Origin: Chryseobacterium sp. UBA6632
GTDB lineage: Bacteria > Bacteroidota > Bacteroidia > Flavobacteriales > Weeksellaceae
Assembly: GCA_002455915.1 (NCBI GenBank)
Contig: DKLU01000456.1
Coordinates: 1 to 19,303 of the forward strand
Length of the DNA: 19,303 nucleotides
Direction of reading: 5' to 3'
The translations under genes were made by a program, and so were the position numbers. Under the pieces are notes generated by a model. That model had not been told where the DNA came from and searched no databases. It worked only from the letters and a program-made list of their open reading frames with translations. Position 1 is the first letter of the stretch. The number at the start of each line of letters is the position of its first letter. Shown piece by piece: positions 7,399-14,622 of the stretch.

Positions 7399-8229
7399 TT
7401 ATTGAATATCCTTTTCAATAGGATTGTTGGTTCGCTGTAGTTTTTTTGCCACTGCAGCATCAAAATCTTTTGATTTTTTTAATTCATTTAGGTCTAATGT
7501 AGAAATATATCCGTCTTTCAAATGAACTCCCATCGTGCCATTTTTAGAATTTATATTCATTGCTTCAATATTATCATTGATATTTCCAGAATCATTCTTT
7601 AAATATTTCACATATTCACTTGAGGTAACCGATTTACCATTTTTAGGAACCAAAGTGAAAATATTCTTTACTTTTTTGATTTGAATTAAATTAAATTCAT
7701 GATCAGAATTTGCATCTTTCATTTTAACAATCAATCCGGGAAGCCCTGTAAACTTATAAGGTCCGTCACTGATCGGATACTCTTTGCTAAACCACGCTTC
7801 CCAATTTCTTCCTTTATAAAAGGTTGTGGCTTTTTGACATTTTAAAGTATTAATTGTGGTGAATTCATTTTCTATTTTCCATTTTGGCATTTCAGAATCA
7901 GGAATAATCAGCTGAACACTTTTGTATTTATCATAGAATTTCATTGCTTTTTTAGCATAATCTTTCTCGATAAGATAGCCCAAATTTCTATCGTATTTTT
8001 TTGAAGTAAGCAATTGACCATAATTTTGATCTTTGCTATAAGTAGAATCCCGCTCATATTTTACCGCATTATAGAAAAAAGATTTTTTCCCGTTGGTGTC
8101 TAAATTCATATAATCTGTGATTAGTGAATCTTTTTTATTGACATCAGGTTTCATTTTGTATTCATACACAAAACGATAATTCTGAGCTGAAAAAAATGAC
8201 ACAAAAAGTAAAAATAGTAGTTTATACAT
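7399..8229 (-). CDS. GLPGLI family protein, secreted
   Basis: A 276-aa protein with a signal peptide (MYKLLFLLFVSFFSAQ). The signature GLPGLIV lies at 162-168, within GPYKFTGLPGLIVKMKD, and the preceding WEAWFSKEYPISDGP is also typical of the family. GLPGLI proteins are Bacteroidota-specific, exported, and of unknown function. They often occur as paralogs near TonB-dependent receptors, but no such receptor is seen here. The rest is beta-rich with many Lys/Asp residues. The C-terminus ends in a charged tail (LQRTNNPIEKDIQ), with no T9SS-like sorting domain visible. The gene has its own promoter and terminator and is divergent from the aminotransferase gene. Confidence 0.88.
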   Translation of the reverse strand: MYKLLFLLFVSFFSAQNYRFVYEYKMKPDVNKKDSLITDYMNLDTNGKKSFFYNAVKYERDSTYSKDQNYGQLLTSKKYDRNLGYLIEKDYAKKAMKFYDKYKSVQLIIPDSEMPKWKIENEFTTINTLKCQKATTFYKGRNWEAWFSKEYPISDGPYKFTGLPGLIVKMKDANSDHEFNLIQIKKVKNIFTLVPKNGKSVTSSEYVKYLKNDSGNINDNIEAMNINSKNGTMGVHLKDGYISTLDLNELKKSKDFDAAVAKKLQRTNNPIEKDIQ

Positions 8230-8256
8230 CGGATGTTAATAATTATTAGTTGTTTT

Positions 8257-8287
8257 CAAAAATAAGAATAAGAATTTTTCTGAACAA
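8257..8287 (-). promoter_or_regulatory. Promoter of the GLPGLI gene
   Basis: On the minus strand TTG (8287-8285), 20 nt, TATTTTTG (8264-8257), an exact match to the Bacteroidota consensus. The predicted transcription start lies about 22 nt before the ATG at 8229. Confidence 0.7.
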
Positions 8288-8332
8288 CCCCGAATAATAC
8301 CCAATATTATACTAAAATTGACGTTTTTATCA

Positions 8333-8340
8333 TATATTTG
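8333..8340 (+). promoter_or_regulatory. Promoter -7 element of the aminotransferase gene
   Basis: TATATTTG is an exact TAnnTTTG box, 28 nt upstream of the ATG at 8369. No TTG is seen at ideal spacing; the nearest (8318-8320) is only 12 nt away. The box shows that the longer frame beginning at 8318 cannot be the translated start. Confidence 0.55.
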
Positions 8341-8368
8341 TTCGAAAAGCAAAAAAAGTAGATATATA

Positions 8369-9562
8369 ATGAATAAACTTTCAGACAGAGTAAATAGATT
8401 GGGTTACTCACAAACCTTCGTAATGTCTAACAAAGCAAGAGAAATGAAAGCTAAAGGCATCAATGTAATTAGTTTAACATTGGGTGAACCAGATTTCGAT
8501 GTTCCTGATAATATTAAACAGGCTGCTTTTGATGCCATTAACGAAAACTACAGTCACTACTCTCCTGTTCCCGGATTTTTAGAACTTCGTGAAGCTATTG
8601 TTAACAAGCTTAAAAGAGACAATAACTTAGAATACAAGCCATCTCAAATTTGTGTTGCAAACGGTGCTAAACAATCTATTATTAATGTTTTGGCAGCTCT
8701 TGTGAATGACGGTGACGAAGTAATCCTTCCGAATCCTTATTGGGTAAGCTATGATGAAATGGTGAAAATGATGGGTGGAAACTCAGTAATGCTTCCAACT
8801 TCTTATGTTACAGATTTTAAAGTAACGGCAGAGCAACTGGAAGAAGTGATTACTGATAAAACAAAGGCAATCCTTTTCAGTTCTCCATGTAACCCTTCTG
8901 GTGGTTATTATACCTATGACGAATTAAAATCGATCGCTAAAGTTGTTGCTAAATATCCTCACGTTACTATTATCTCAGACGAGATCTACGAATATATCAA
9001 TTACGAAACAAAAACGACTTCAATTGCACAGTTTCCGGAAGTGTATGAACAAACCGCTGTAATCAACGGAATGTCTAAAGCATTTGCGATGACAGGCTGG
9101 AGAATAGGTTATTCTGCTTGTCCGGAATGGTTAGCTAAAGCTTGTGAAAAAGTTCAGGGACAGATGACGAGCGGTGCTAATACTGTTGCTCAAAGAGCTT
9201 CTATCGTCGCTTTAAATACAGATCCTTCAGAGTATAAATACATGATTGATGCCTTCAAAGTAAGAAGAGATCTTGTGTATGATTTGATGAAAGAAATTCC
9301 AGGATTTAAAGTTCTTTTACCAAAAGCAGCGTTCTATTTCTTCCCGGATATTTCTCATTACATCGGAAAAACGTTGGATGGAGTTGAAATTAAAGATTCT
9401 GATGATTTCGCCATGTTCCTTCTAGAGCACGCTCACGTTGGTTGCGTAGGTGGTGTTTCTTTCGGTAGCCCGGAATGTATCAGATTCTCTTATGCCGCTT
9501 CAGAAGAAGAATTGAGAGAGGCGATGAGAAGAATTAAAGAGTTATTAGATAAATTTAACTAA
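8369..9562 (+). CDS. Pyridoxal-phosphate aminotransferase, class I (aspartate aminotransferase-like)
   Basis: A 397-aa cytoplasmic enzyme of the fold-type I, class I/II aminotransferase family, Ib subgroup. It shows the N-terminal LTLGEPDFDVP, the substrate-loop region YSPVPGFLELREAI, ANGAKQSI, NPYWVSY, SSPCNPSGG, SDEIYEYI, the PLP-binding lysine Lys237 in NGMSKAFAMTGWRIGY, and a C-terminal arginine in CIRFSYA that would bind the substrate carboxylate. It probably transfers an amino group between aspartate (or another amino acid) and 2-oxoglutarate; the exact specificity cannot be settled here. An upstream in-frame ATG at 8318 is rejected because the -7 box lies downstream of it. The M16 peptidase gene starts 31 bp after the stop with no promoter between, suggesting co-transcription. 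Confidence 0.92.
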   Translation: MNKLSDRVNRLGYSQTFVMSNKAREMKAKGINVISLTLGEPDFDVPDNIKQAAFDAINENYSHYSPVPGFLELREAIVNKLKRDNNLEYKPSQICVANGAKQSIINVLAALVNDGDEVILPNPYWVSYDEMVKMMGGNSVMLPTSYVTDFKVTAEQLEEVITDKTKAILFSSPCNPSGGYYTYDELKSIAKVVAKYPHVTIISDEIYEYINYETKTTSIAQFPEVYEQTAVINGMSKAFAMTGWRIGYSACPEWLAKACEKVQGQMTSGANTVAQRASIVALNTDPSEYKYMIDAFKVRRDLVYDLMKEIPGFKVLLPKAAFYFFPDISHYIGKTLDGVEIKDSDDFAMFLLEHAHVGCVGGVSFGSPECIRFSYAASEEELREAMRRIKELLDKFN

Positions 9563-9593
9563 ACAATAATCAAAACTCAACAGTAATTAAACA

Positions 9594-12533
9594 ATGAACT
9601 TTTTAAAGAAACTCACTATTGCTACGAGTATTGCTGCAGCAAGTTACTGCGGATATGCTTACGGGCAGGATTTCCAGTGGAAAGAAGCACAATCTAACGG
9701 TTATACTTATAAATACGTAACCAACGACCCCACTTCAGCGAGATATTATACTCTGAAAAATGGTTTAACGGTTATTTTAAGTCCGACAAAAAAAGAACCT
9801 AGAATTCAGACTTTTATTGCGACAAAAGCAGGAAGCAAGACCGATCCGTCAGATCACACCGGTTTGGCGCATTATCTTGAACACATGCTTTTTAAAGGAA
9901 CTGATAAATTCGGTTCTAAAGACTGGGCTAAAGAAAAACCTCTTTTAGATAAAATCGATGGTCTTTACGAGAAATATAATTCTACAAAAGACGAAGCGAA
10001 AAGAAAAGAGATTTATAAGGAAATTGATAAAGTTTCAGGAGAAGCTGCAAAATATGCCATCGCCAATGAGTATGACAAAATGTTGACAGGAATGGGCGCG
10101 GATGGTACGAATGCATTTACTTCTTTCGAACAGACGGTGTATACAGAAGACATTCCTGCGAATGCAACGGATAAATTTCTAACCGTTCAGGCAGAACGTT
10201 TCAGACAACCTATTTTAAGGCTTTTCCATACCGAATTAGAAGCTGTTTATGAAGAAAAAAACAGAGGTTTGGATGATGACAGGAGAAAAGTAATCGAATC
10301 GATGTTTGAAGCGATTTTCCCAAATAATAATTATGGAAAACAAACCACGATCGGAACGATTGAACATTTGAAAAACCCTTCTCTAAAAGCGATCAGAAAA
10401 TATTTCAACAATTATTATGTACCCAACAATATGGGAGTTATCATGTCGGGAGATTTCAATCCTGACGAGATGATTGCAAAGATCGACAAGTCTTTCTCTT
10501 ACATGAAAAACAAGGCGGTTCCTGAGTATAAAGTGGGTCAGGAAAGTGCAATTACATCGCCTGTCACAAGAGAAGTTTTTGGTCCGAATCCGGATAATAT
10601 AATGCTTGGATTCAGATTTCCGGGAGCTACAACAAAAGATGCAAGATTGCTGAATTTTGTGGGAAGTATGCTAACGAACGGACAAGCCGGTTTAATTGAT
10701 CTTGATCTTGTTAAGAAGCAAAAATTATTGGGAGCCTATGCTTTTCCTTATGTTTTGAAGGATTATTCGGTTCTTTTATTGCAGGGAAATCCTACGGAAG
10801 GACAATCTTTGGATGAAGTAAAAACTTTATTGCTTCAGGAAATTGATAAATTAAGAAAAGGTGAATTTTCTGATGATCTTATTCAGTCGATCGTGAACAA
10901 CGAGAAGAAAAATGTAATTCAGAAGTACGAAAAATATACTTCGAGAGCAGAATCTTTGATGGATGAGTTTACGTCTGAAGTAGATCACAAAACTCAGCTG
11001 GAATATATTGAGGAAATCTCAAAACTGACTAAGAAAGACATCATGGATTTCGCTACAAAATATCTTAAAGATAATAATTACGTAGCGGTTTACAAGAGAA
11101 AAGGTGAAGATAAAAACATTGCGAAGGTTGATAAACCAACGATTACTCCCGTTTCTGTGAACAGAGACGATCAGTCTACTTTCCTGAAAAAAGTAGAAGC
11201 AATGCCTGAAGCTACAATTTCTCCGGTTTGGCTGAATTTTGATAAAGATATTGCTAAAAATAAATTATCCGGTGTAGATGTACTTTCTGTAAAAAATACA
11301 GATAATGCGCTATTCAGATTATATTATCATTTCGATTCAGGAAAATGGAATAATAAAATTCTTCCTTTAGCTGCGGAATATTTAGAATATTTAGGAACAA
11401 AAAATAAATCTTCAGAAGACATCAGTAAAGAATTTTACAAATTGGCTTCAAGTTTTAATGTAAGTGCCGGGAACGAAGAAACGTATGTAACTTTAGAAGG
11501 TTTAAATGAAAATTTTGATAAAACAGCCGCTTTATTTGAAGATTTAATTAAAAACTGTCAGCCGGATCAACAGGCATTAGATTCTTATAAAGCAAGACTG
11601 AAGAAATCAAGAGCAAATGCTAAACAGAATAAATCAACTATAATGAGTGGCTTAAGAAGCTTTGCTCAGTATGGTGCTCAAAATCCGTTTAATAATGTGT
11701 TAAGCGATGCTGAATTAGACGCGTTGAAAGCAGAAGATTTAATTAATGTACTTCATGATTTATTTAATTTTAAGCATAAAGTACTTTATTACGGTCCAAA
11801 ATCCGGAAATGAAGTTACAGCTTCTTTAACGCCGATTCATAAAGTATCTAACTCGTTGAAAGAAATGCCTAAGTCTAAAACTTTTGCACAAGTTCCGACG
11901 GATAAGAATAAGGTTTTGTTTGCGCATTATGACATGGTTCAGGCTGAAATTTTCTGGATCAGAAATGCAGACCAGTACAATGCTGCGATCACTCCGACGG
12001 TAAGTTTATTTAATAATTATTTCGGCGGTGGCATGGGATCTATTGTATTCCAGACGATTAGAGAATCTAAAGCGTTGGCTTATTCTACGTATTCTTATTT
12101 CTCTTTACCTTCAAAAAAAGATGATAAAGATATGATTATGGCGTATGTAGGAACTCAGGCAGATAAATTCAATGAGTCTACAACAGCAATGAACGAGCTT
12201 TTAACCAATCTTCCAAAATCTGAGCAACTTTTCGAAACGGCAAAAAGTGGTTTAAAGAAATCAATCGCAGCCGAAAGAATTACGCAGGATGGAATTATCT
12301 TTAGTTATTTAAGAGCTCAAAAGCTTGGAAATAATTTTGATATCAGAAAAAACACCTACGAGCAGGCTCCGAAATTAACGTTTGCAGACATCAACAGCTT
12401 CCATGATAAAGAGATGAAAGGTAAAAATTTCACATATTGTCTTGTAGCATCACAAGATAAGGTACAAGAAGCCGATATGCAGAAGCTTGGAGAAGTAAAA
12501 AAACTAAACTTAACCGAAATATTCGGATATTAA
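9594..12533 (+). CDS. M16 family zinc metallopeptidase, two-domain, secreted
   Basis: A 979-aa exported peptidase. The signal peptide is residues 1-24 (MNFLKKLTIATSIAAASYCG, then YAYG). The inverted zinc motif HxxEH is His93-Y-L-Glu96-His97, and the third ligand is probably Glu221 in ELEAVYEE. The spacing between them is longer than the usual 70-80 residues because of a charged helical insert at about 105-160 (LLDKIDGLYEKYNSTKDEAK). The second half is a non-catalytic M16 domain: EYLEYLGTKNKS stands where HxxEH would be. The C-terminal NNYFGGGMGSIVFQTIRESK segment contains the arginine/tyrosine region that contacts substrate in pitrilysin-like enzymes. Fused active and inactive halves form the clamshell chamber that degrades peptides. 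Likely periplasmic; substrates unknown. Confidence 0.93.
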   Translation: MNFLKKLTIATSIAAASYCGYAYGQDFQWKEAQSNGYTYKYVTNDPTSARYYTLKNGLTVILSPTKKEPRIQTFIATKAGSKTDPSDHTGLAHYLEHMLFKGTDKFGSKDWAKEKPLLDKIDGLYEKYNSTKDEAKRKEIYKEIDKVSGEAAKYAIANEYDKMLTGMGADGTNAFTSFEQTVYTEDIPANATDKFLTVQAERFRQPILRLFHTELEAVYEEKNRGLDDDRRKVIESMFEAIFPNNNYGKQTTIGTIEHLKNPSLKAIRKYFNNYYVPNNMGVIMSGDFNPDEMIAKIDKSFSYMKNKAVPEYKVGQESAITSPVTREVFGPNPDNIMLGFRFPGATTKDARLLNFVGSMLTNGQAGLIDLDLVKKQKLLGAYAFPYVLKDYSVLLLQGNPTEGQSLDEVKTLLLQEIDKLRKGEFSDDLIQSIVNNEKKNVIQKYEKYTSRAESLMDEFTSEVDHKTQLEYIEEISKLTKKDIMDFATKYLKDNNYVAVYKRKGEDKNIAKVDKPTITPVSVNRDDQSTFLKKVEAMPEATISPVWLNFDKDIAKNKLSGVDVLSVKNTDNALFRLYYHFDSGKWNNKILPLAAEYLEYLGTKNKSSEDISKEFYKLASSFNVSAGNEETYVTLEGLNENFDKTAALFEDLIKNCQPDQQALDSYKARLKKSRANAKQNKSTIMSGLRSFAQYGAQNPFNNVLSDAELDALKAEDLINVLHDLFNFKHKVLYYGPKSGNEVTASLTPIHKVSNSLKEMPKSKTFAQVPTDKNKVLFAHYDMVQAEIFWIRNADQYNAAITPTVSLFNNYFGGGMGSIVFQTIRESKALAYSTYSYFSLPSKKDDKDMIMAYVGTQADKFNESTTAMNELLTNLPKSEQLFETAKSGLKKSIAAERITQDGIIFSYLRAQKLGNNFDIRKNTYEQAPKLTFADINSFHDKEMKGKNFTYCLVASQDKVQEADMQKLGEVKKLNLTEIFGY

Positions 12534-12545
12534 GATACATAATTT

Positions 12546-12575
12546 AAAGACTGTCCTAAAAAGACAGTCTTTTTT
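12546..12575 (+). terminator. Rho-independent terminator after the M16 peptidase gene
   Basis: AAAGACTGTC (12546-12555) is a perfect reverse complement of GACAGTCTTT (12563-12572), with a 7-nt loop and a T6 run. It starts 13 nt after the stop codon. Confidence 0.92.
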
Positions 12576-12588
12576 ATGCATAAAATTA

Positions 12589-12618
12589 TTGTTAAATAGA
12601 TTTTAATCACTAAATTTA
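12589..12618 (+). promoter_or_regulatory. Promoter of the GG-leader peptide gene
   Basis: TTG (12589-12591), 19 nt, TAAATTTA (12611-12618). The -7 box differs from TAnnTTTG only at its last base. It lies 14 bp beyond the upstream terminator and gives a leader of about 18 nt before the ATG. Confidence 0.55.
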
Positions 12619-12642
12619 GAATTAATTAAAACTATTTACATT

Positions 12643-12840
12643 ATGAAAAACTTAAAGAAGTTAACAAGAAAAGAATTAAAGGCATTTCAAGGAGGAACAA
12701 GATATGCTTGTTTCTGTGGTAACGGAAAAACAGTAACCATTGTATCAGATAGTCTTCAGGGCGCTATAGATTCTATAAGCAGCGAATGTGGCAATTCAAA
12801 TGGAAGCTGTGCCACAGTTCCCAATACGGATATTAATTAA
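12643..12840 (+). CDS. Double-glycine leader peptide, bacteriocin-like precursor
   Basis: A 65-aa peptide. Residues 1-18 (MKNLKKLTRKELKAFQGG) have the form of the double-glycine leaders cut by C39 peptidase-containing ABC exporters: a basic N-terminus, the Leu-x-x-Leu-x-x-x-x-x-Gly-Gly spacing with helical character, and Gly17-Gly18. The predicted 47-residue core starts TRYACFCGNG. It has four cysteines (23, 25, 49, 56), is rich in Ser/Gly/Asn/Thr and slightly acidic, and holds a likely helix at about 35-48. Similar short peptides called bacteriocin-like are common, often in several copies, in Chryseobacterium-type genomes; their activity is mostly untested. The gene has its own promoter and terminator. 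No transporter, modification enzyme or immunity gene is nearby. It could instead be a secreted signal or a modified natural-product precursor. Confidence 0.72.
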   Translation: MKNLKKLTRKELKAFQGGTRYACFCGNGKTVTIVSDSLQGAIDSISSECGNSNGSCATVPNTDIN

Positions 12841-12862
12841 TTCATTTTAAAAATATTAAATT

Positions 12863-12892
12863 AACCTAAGTTAGTGCTTAGGTTTTCTTTTT
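12863..12892 (+). terminator. Rho-independent terminator of the GG-leader peptide gene
   Basis: AACCTAAG (12863-12870) pairs perfectly with CTTAGGTT (12877-12884) around the 6-nt loop TTAGTG, followed by a T-rich tract (TTCTTTTT). It begins 22 nt after the stop codon and closes a single-gene transcript. Confidence 0.88.
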
Positions 12893-13022
12893 GGATATCA
12901 TAGATATAAACTTAAATCAGAAAAGAAAATTCACTAATTAATATAATGAAAAACACGATTTTAAGGACATTTTATTCTATTTTACATCAAAAACAATTAT
13001 AGATTTTATTTATCAATATTGA

Positions 13023-13054
13023 TTTGTTCGATAGATGAAATGTTTTTATATTTG
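13023..13054 (+). promoter_or_regulatory. Promoter of the peroxiredoxin gene
   Basis: TTTG (13023-13026), 20 nt, TATATTTG (13047-13054): an exact Bacteroidota -33/-7 pair. The predicted start of transcription, near 13061, leaves about 28 nt before the ATG at 13089. That rules out the longer frame beginning at 13035. Confidence 0.75.
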
Positions 13055-13088
13055 TATCAGAAAATTTAAATATAAAAACGAGAAAATT

Positions 13089-13721
13089 ATGTCTTTAGTA
13101 GGAAAAAAATTCCCGAATGTAACGGTAGACGCCATGTCTGAAATGGGTGATGATTTAAGAATCAACATCTTTGAAGAAGCAACAGCAAACCAACAAAAAG
13201 TTATTTTGTTCTGGTATCCAAAAGATTTCACTTTCGTATGTCCTACTGAGCTTCACGCTTTCCAGGAGGCTTTAGGTGAATTCGAGAAAAGAAACACTAA
13301 AGTAATCGGTGCTTCTTGCGATACCAACGAAGTACACTTTGCGTGGTTGAACGTTTCAAAAGATAACGGGGGTATTGAAGGGGTTACTTACCCACTTTTA
13401 GCTGACACACACAGACAATTGGCTAACCTTTTAGGAATTGTAGATCAGGATTTCGAATACAATGAAGAAGGTGAAGAAGTTTTCACTGGTTCTAACGTAA
13501 CGTACAGAGCAACGTATTTGATCGACGAAACTGGAAAAATCTTCCATGAGTCTGTAAACGATATGCCTCTAGGAAGAAACGTAAAAGAATATTTAAGACT
13601 AATCGACGCTTATACTCACGTACAAAAGCATGGTGAAGTTTGCCCTGCAAACTGGGAAGAAGGTAAAGAAGCAATGAAAGCGGACAGAACTTCTACTGCT
13701 GAGTATTTAGCAAAAAATTAA
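13089..13721 (+). CDS. 2-Cys peroxiredoxin (AhpC/Prx1 type)
   Basis: A 210-aa cytoplasmic thiol peroxidase that reduces hydrogen peroxide and organic hydroperoxides. The peroxidatic Cys51 sits in FWYPKDFTFVCPTELHAFQ, with the family's Pro44/Thr48 active-site context. The resolving Cys185 is in GEVCPANW near the C-terminus, which defines a typical two-cysteine enzyme forming head-to-tail dimers. The oxidised enzyme needs a thioredoxin or AhpF-type reductant, and a thioredoxin gene lies 130 bp downstream on the same strand. The C-terminus is extended past Cys185, as in Prx1-type proteins sensitive to overoxidation, but clear GGLG/YF motifs are not seen. Initiation is taken at 13089 because the strong promoter lies inside the longer frame. 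Confidence 0.94.
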   Translation: MSLVGKKFPNVTVDAMSEMGDDLRINIFEEATANQQKVILFWYPKDFTFVCPTELHAFQEALGEFEKRNTKVIGASCDTNEVHFAWLNVSKDNGGIEGVTYPLLADTHRQLANLLGIVDQDFEYNEEGEEVFTGSNVTYRATYLIDETGKIFHESVNDMPLGRNVKEYLRLIDAYTHVQKHGEVCPANWEEGKEAMKADRTSTAEYLAKN

Positions 13722-13740
13722 TACCTTAATTTTTAATATA

Positions 13741-13824
13741 ACAATGTAGCAATTTAACAGTTTAACAATTTTAAAAGTGATTTTCTTATTGTTAGATTGG
13801 TAAATTATTAGATTGCTACATTGT
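13741..13824. repeat. 84-bp near-palindromic intergenic element
   Basis: Two 36-nt arms (13741-13776 and 13789-13824) are reverse complements at 29 of 36 positions, around a 12-nt centre. The outer 13 bases, ACAATGTAGCAAT and ATTGCTACATTGT, are perfect. Three of the seven mismatches would be G-U pairs in RNA read from the plus strand, so a transcript could form an almost continuous hairpin. Each arm contains an internal echo of the form AAT-Y-TAA. The element fills most of the gap between peroxiredoxin and thioredoxin. It could be a dispersed palindromic repeat, an attenuator or a processing site. Confidence 0.75.
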
Positions 13825-13851
13825 TTATTTTTTAGAATAAAAAATAAACTT

Positions 13852-14157
13852 ATGTATACAGAATTAACAGAAGATACTCTTCAAAATATAGTAAGCGATA
13901 ACGAAAAAGTAGTTGTACAATACGGTGCTACATGGTGCGGAAACTGCAGAATCATGAAGCCTAAATTCAAAAAATTGGCGTCTGAAAATGACAGTATTCC
14001 TTTCCTTTATATAGATGCAGAAAAATTACCGGAAAGCAGAAAATTGGCTAAAGTGGATAACTTACCTACTTTTGCGATCTTCAAAAACGGTGAATTGGTG
14101 AATCAGGTGCAGTCTAATCAGGCGGAAAGTTTAATTAATTTATTTAACGAATTATAA
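13852..14157 (+). CDS. Thioredoxin family protein with CGNC active site
   Basis: A 101-aa single-domain thioredoxin without a signal peptide, hence cytoplasmic. The active site is Trp28-Cys29-Gly30-Asn31-Cys32 in YGATWCGNCRIMKPKF. Asn replaces the usual Pro of CGPC, which should change the redox potential. The cis-proline loop is in NLPTFAIFKNGE. Its likely role is reduction of the peroxiredoxin encoded upstream, or of another partner. The start at 13852 gives MYTELTED, a normal thioredoxin N-terminus; the frame extends 13 codons upstream to 13813, inside the palindrome, which is unlikely to be translated. No convincing separate promoter was found, so transcription probably reads through from the peroxiredoxin gene. 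Confidence 0.9.
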   Translation: MYTELTEDTLQNIVSDNEKVVVQYGATWCGNCRIMKPKFKKLASENDSIPFLYIDAEKLPESRKLAKVDNLPTFAIFKNGELVNQVQSNQAESLINLFNEL

Positions 14158-14158
14158 G

Positions 14159-14407
14159 ATGAAGTTACCCGTAATCAGACAGTTTTTTCAGAACCAGACT
14201 CCTGAAAACCTTGAAAAAACATTGGAAGTTTTAGAAAGCTTTACAGAGTTCAGAGGAACAACAGAAGAAGATATGAACGTTGCAGGAGAGTTAATTACAA
14301 ACATTTGCGGAGCTTTGGAAGTTCACGCCAACGTACAAAACGGAATGAGCGAAAAGGATGCTTTAAACTCATTTGCTCAAAAGGTTCTTGGATCGATTGA
14401 TAAATAA
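14159..14407 (+). CDS. Small conserved protein, DUF6952-like
   Basis: An 82-aa, mostly helical, acidic soluble protein with one cysteine (in TNICGALEVHANV) and no signal or membrane segment. It begins one nucleotide after the thioredoxin stop, so the two are clearly co-transcribed and probably translationally coupled. I recognise it as resembling DUF6952, a small Bacteroidota family found next to thioredoxin genes; this is from memory and moderately sure. The function is unknown, but its context suggests a role tied to the peroxiredoxin/thioredoxin pair, for example as an accessory or regulator. Confidence 0.75.
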   Translation: MKLPVIRQFFQNQTPENLEKTLEVLESFTEFRGTTEEDMNVAGELITNICGALEVHANVQNGMSEKDALNSFAQKVLGSIDK

Positions 14408-14585
14408 TATTTAAACACTAATTCCACTAATTTATTTAATTGTTTATCGAAACTATTTAAACTTTTAAGATTAAAAATTTTCTTAGAATAAACATCTATA
14501 TCTGAATTACTACCCTTAAGCTTGATATTAGCTAATTGTAAAAAATACTGATATATTAATCGTAATTTTGGTTATAATTTTTAAA
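14408..14585. other. A/T-rich convergent intergenic region
   Basis: No open frame of note lies here. A weak AT-only hairpin (TAAGA/TCTTA at about 14467-14486) could end the redox transcript, but it is poor. TAATTTTG (14563-14570) is an exact -7 box on the plus strand, with a TTG at a rather long 24-nt spacing and no gene to serve. It is probably chance. Confidence 0.4.
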
Positions 14586-14616
14586 ATAAAAAAACTCGCT
14601 CAAAAGAACGAGTTTT
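14586..14616 (-). terminator. Rho-independent terminator of the S9 peptidase gene
   Basis: On the minus strand AAAACTCG pairs with CGAGTTTT (8 pairs) around a 10-nt loop and runs into a long U tract. It begins 7 nt past the stop codon. Confidence 0.85.
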
Positions 14617-14622
14617 CACTAT

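Noticed and set aside
12946..13002. Tiny open frame (MKNTILRTFYSILHQKQL) between the GG-peptide terminator and the peroxiredoxin promoter, beginning with the same MKN as the GG peptide.
   Set aside because: Only 18 codons, no Gly-Gly, no clear promoter and no similarity beyond the first three residues.
14467..14486. Weak hairpin TAAGA/TCTTA after the small protein gene as a terminator of the redox cluster.
   Set aside because: The stem is five A/T-rich pairs and no clean U-run follows; mentioned only within the intergenic entry.
14563..14570. Exact -7 box TAATTTTG on the plus strand, possibly for a small RNA ending at the hairpin near 14616.
   Set aside because: The TTG spacing is 24 nt, there is no gene or U-tract on that strand after the hairpin, and such boxes arise by chance in A/T-rich DNA.
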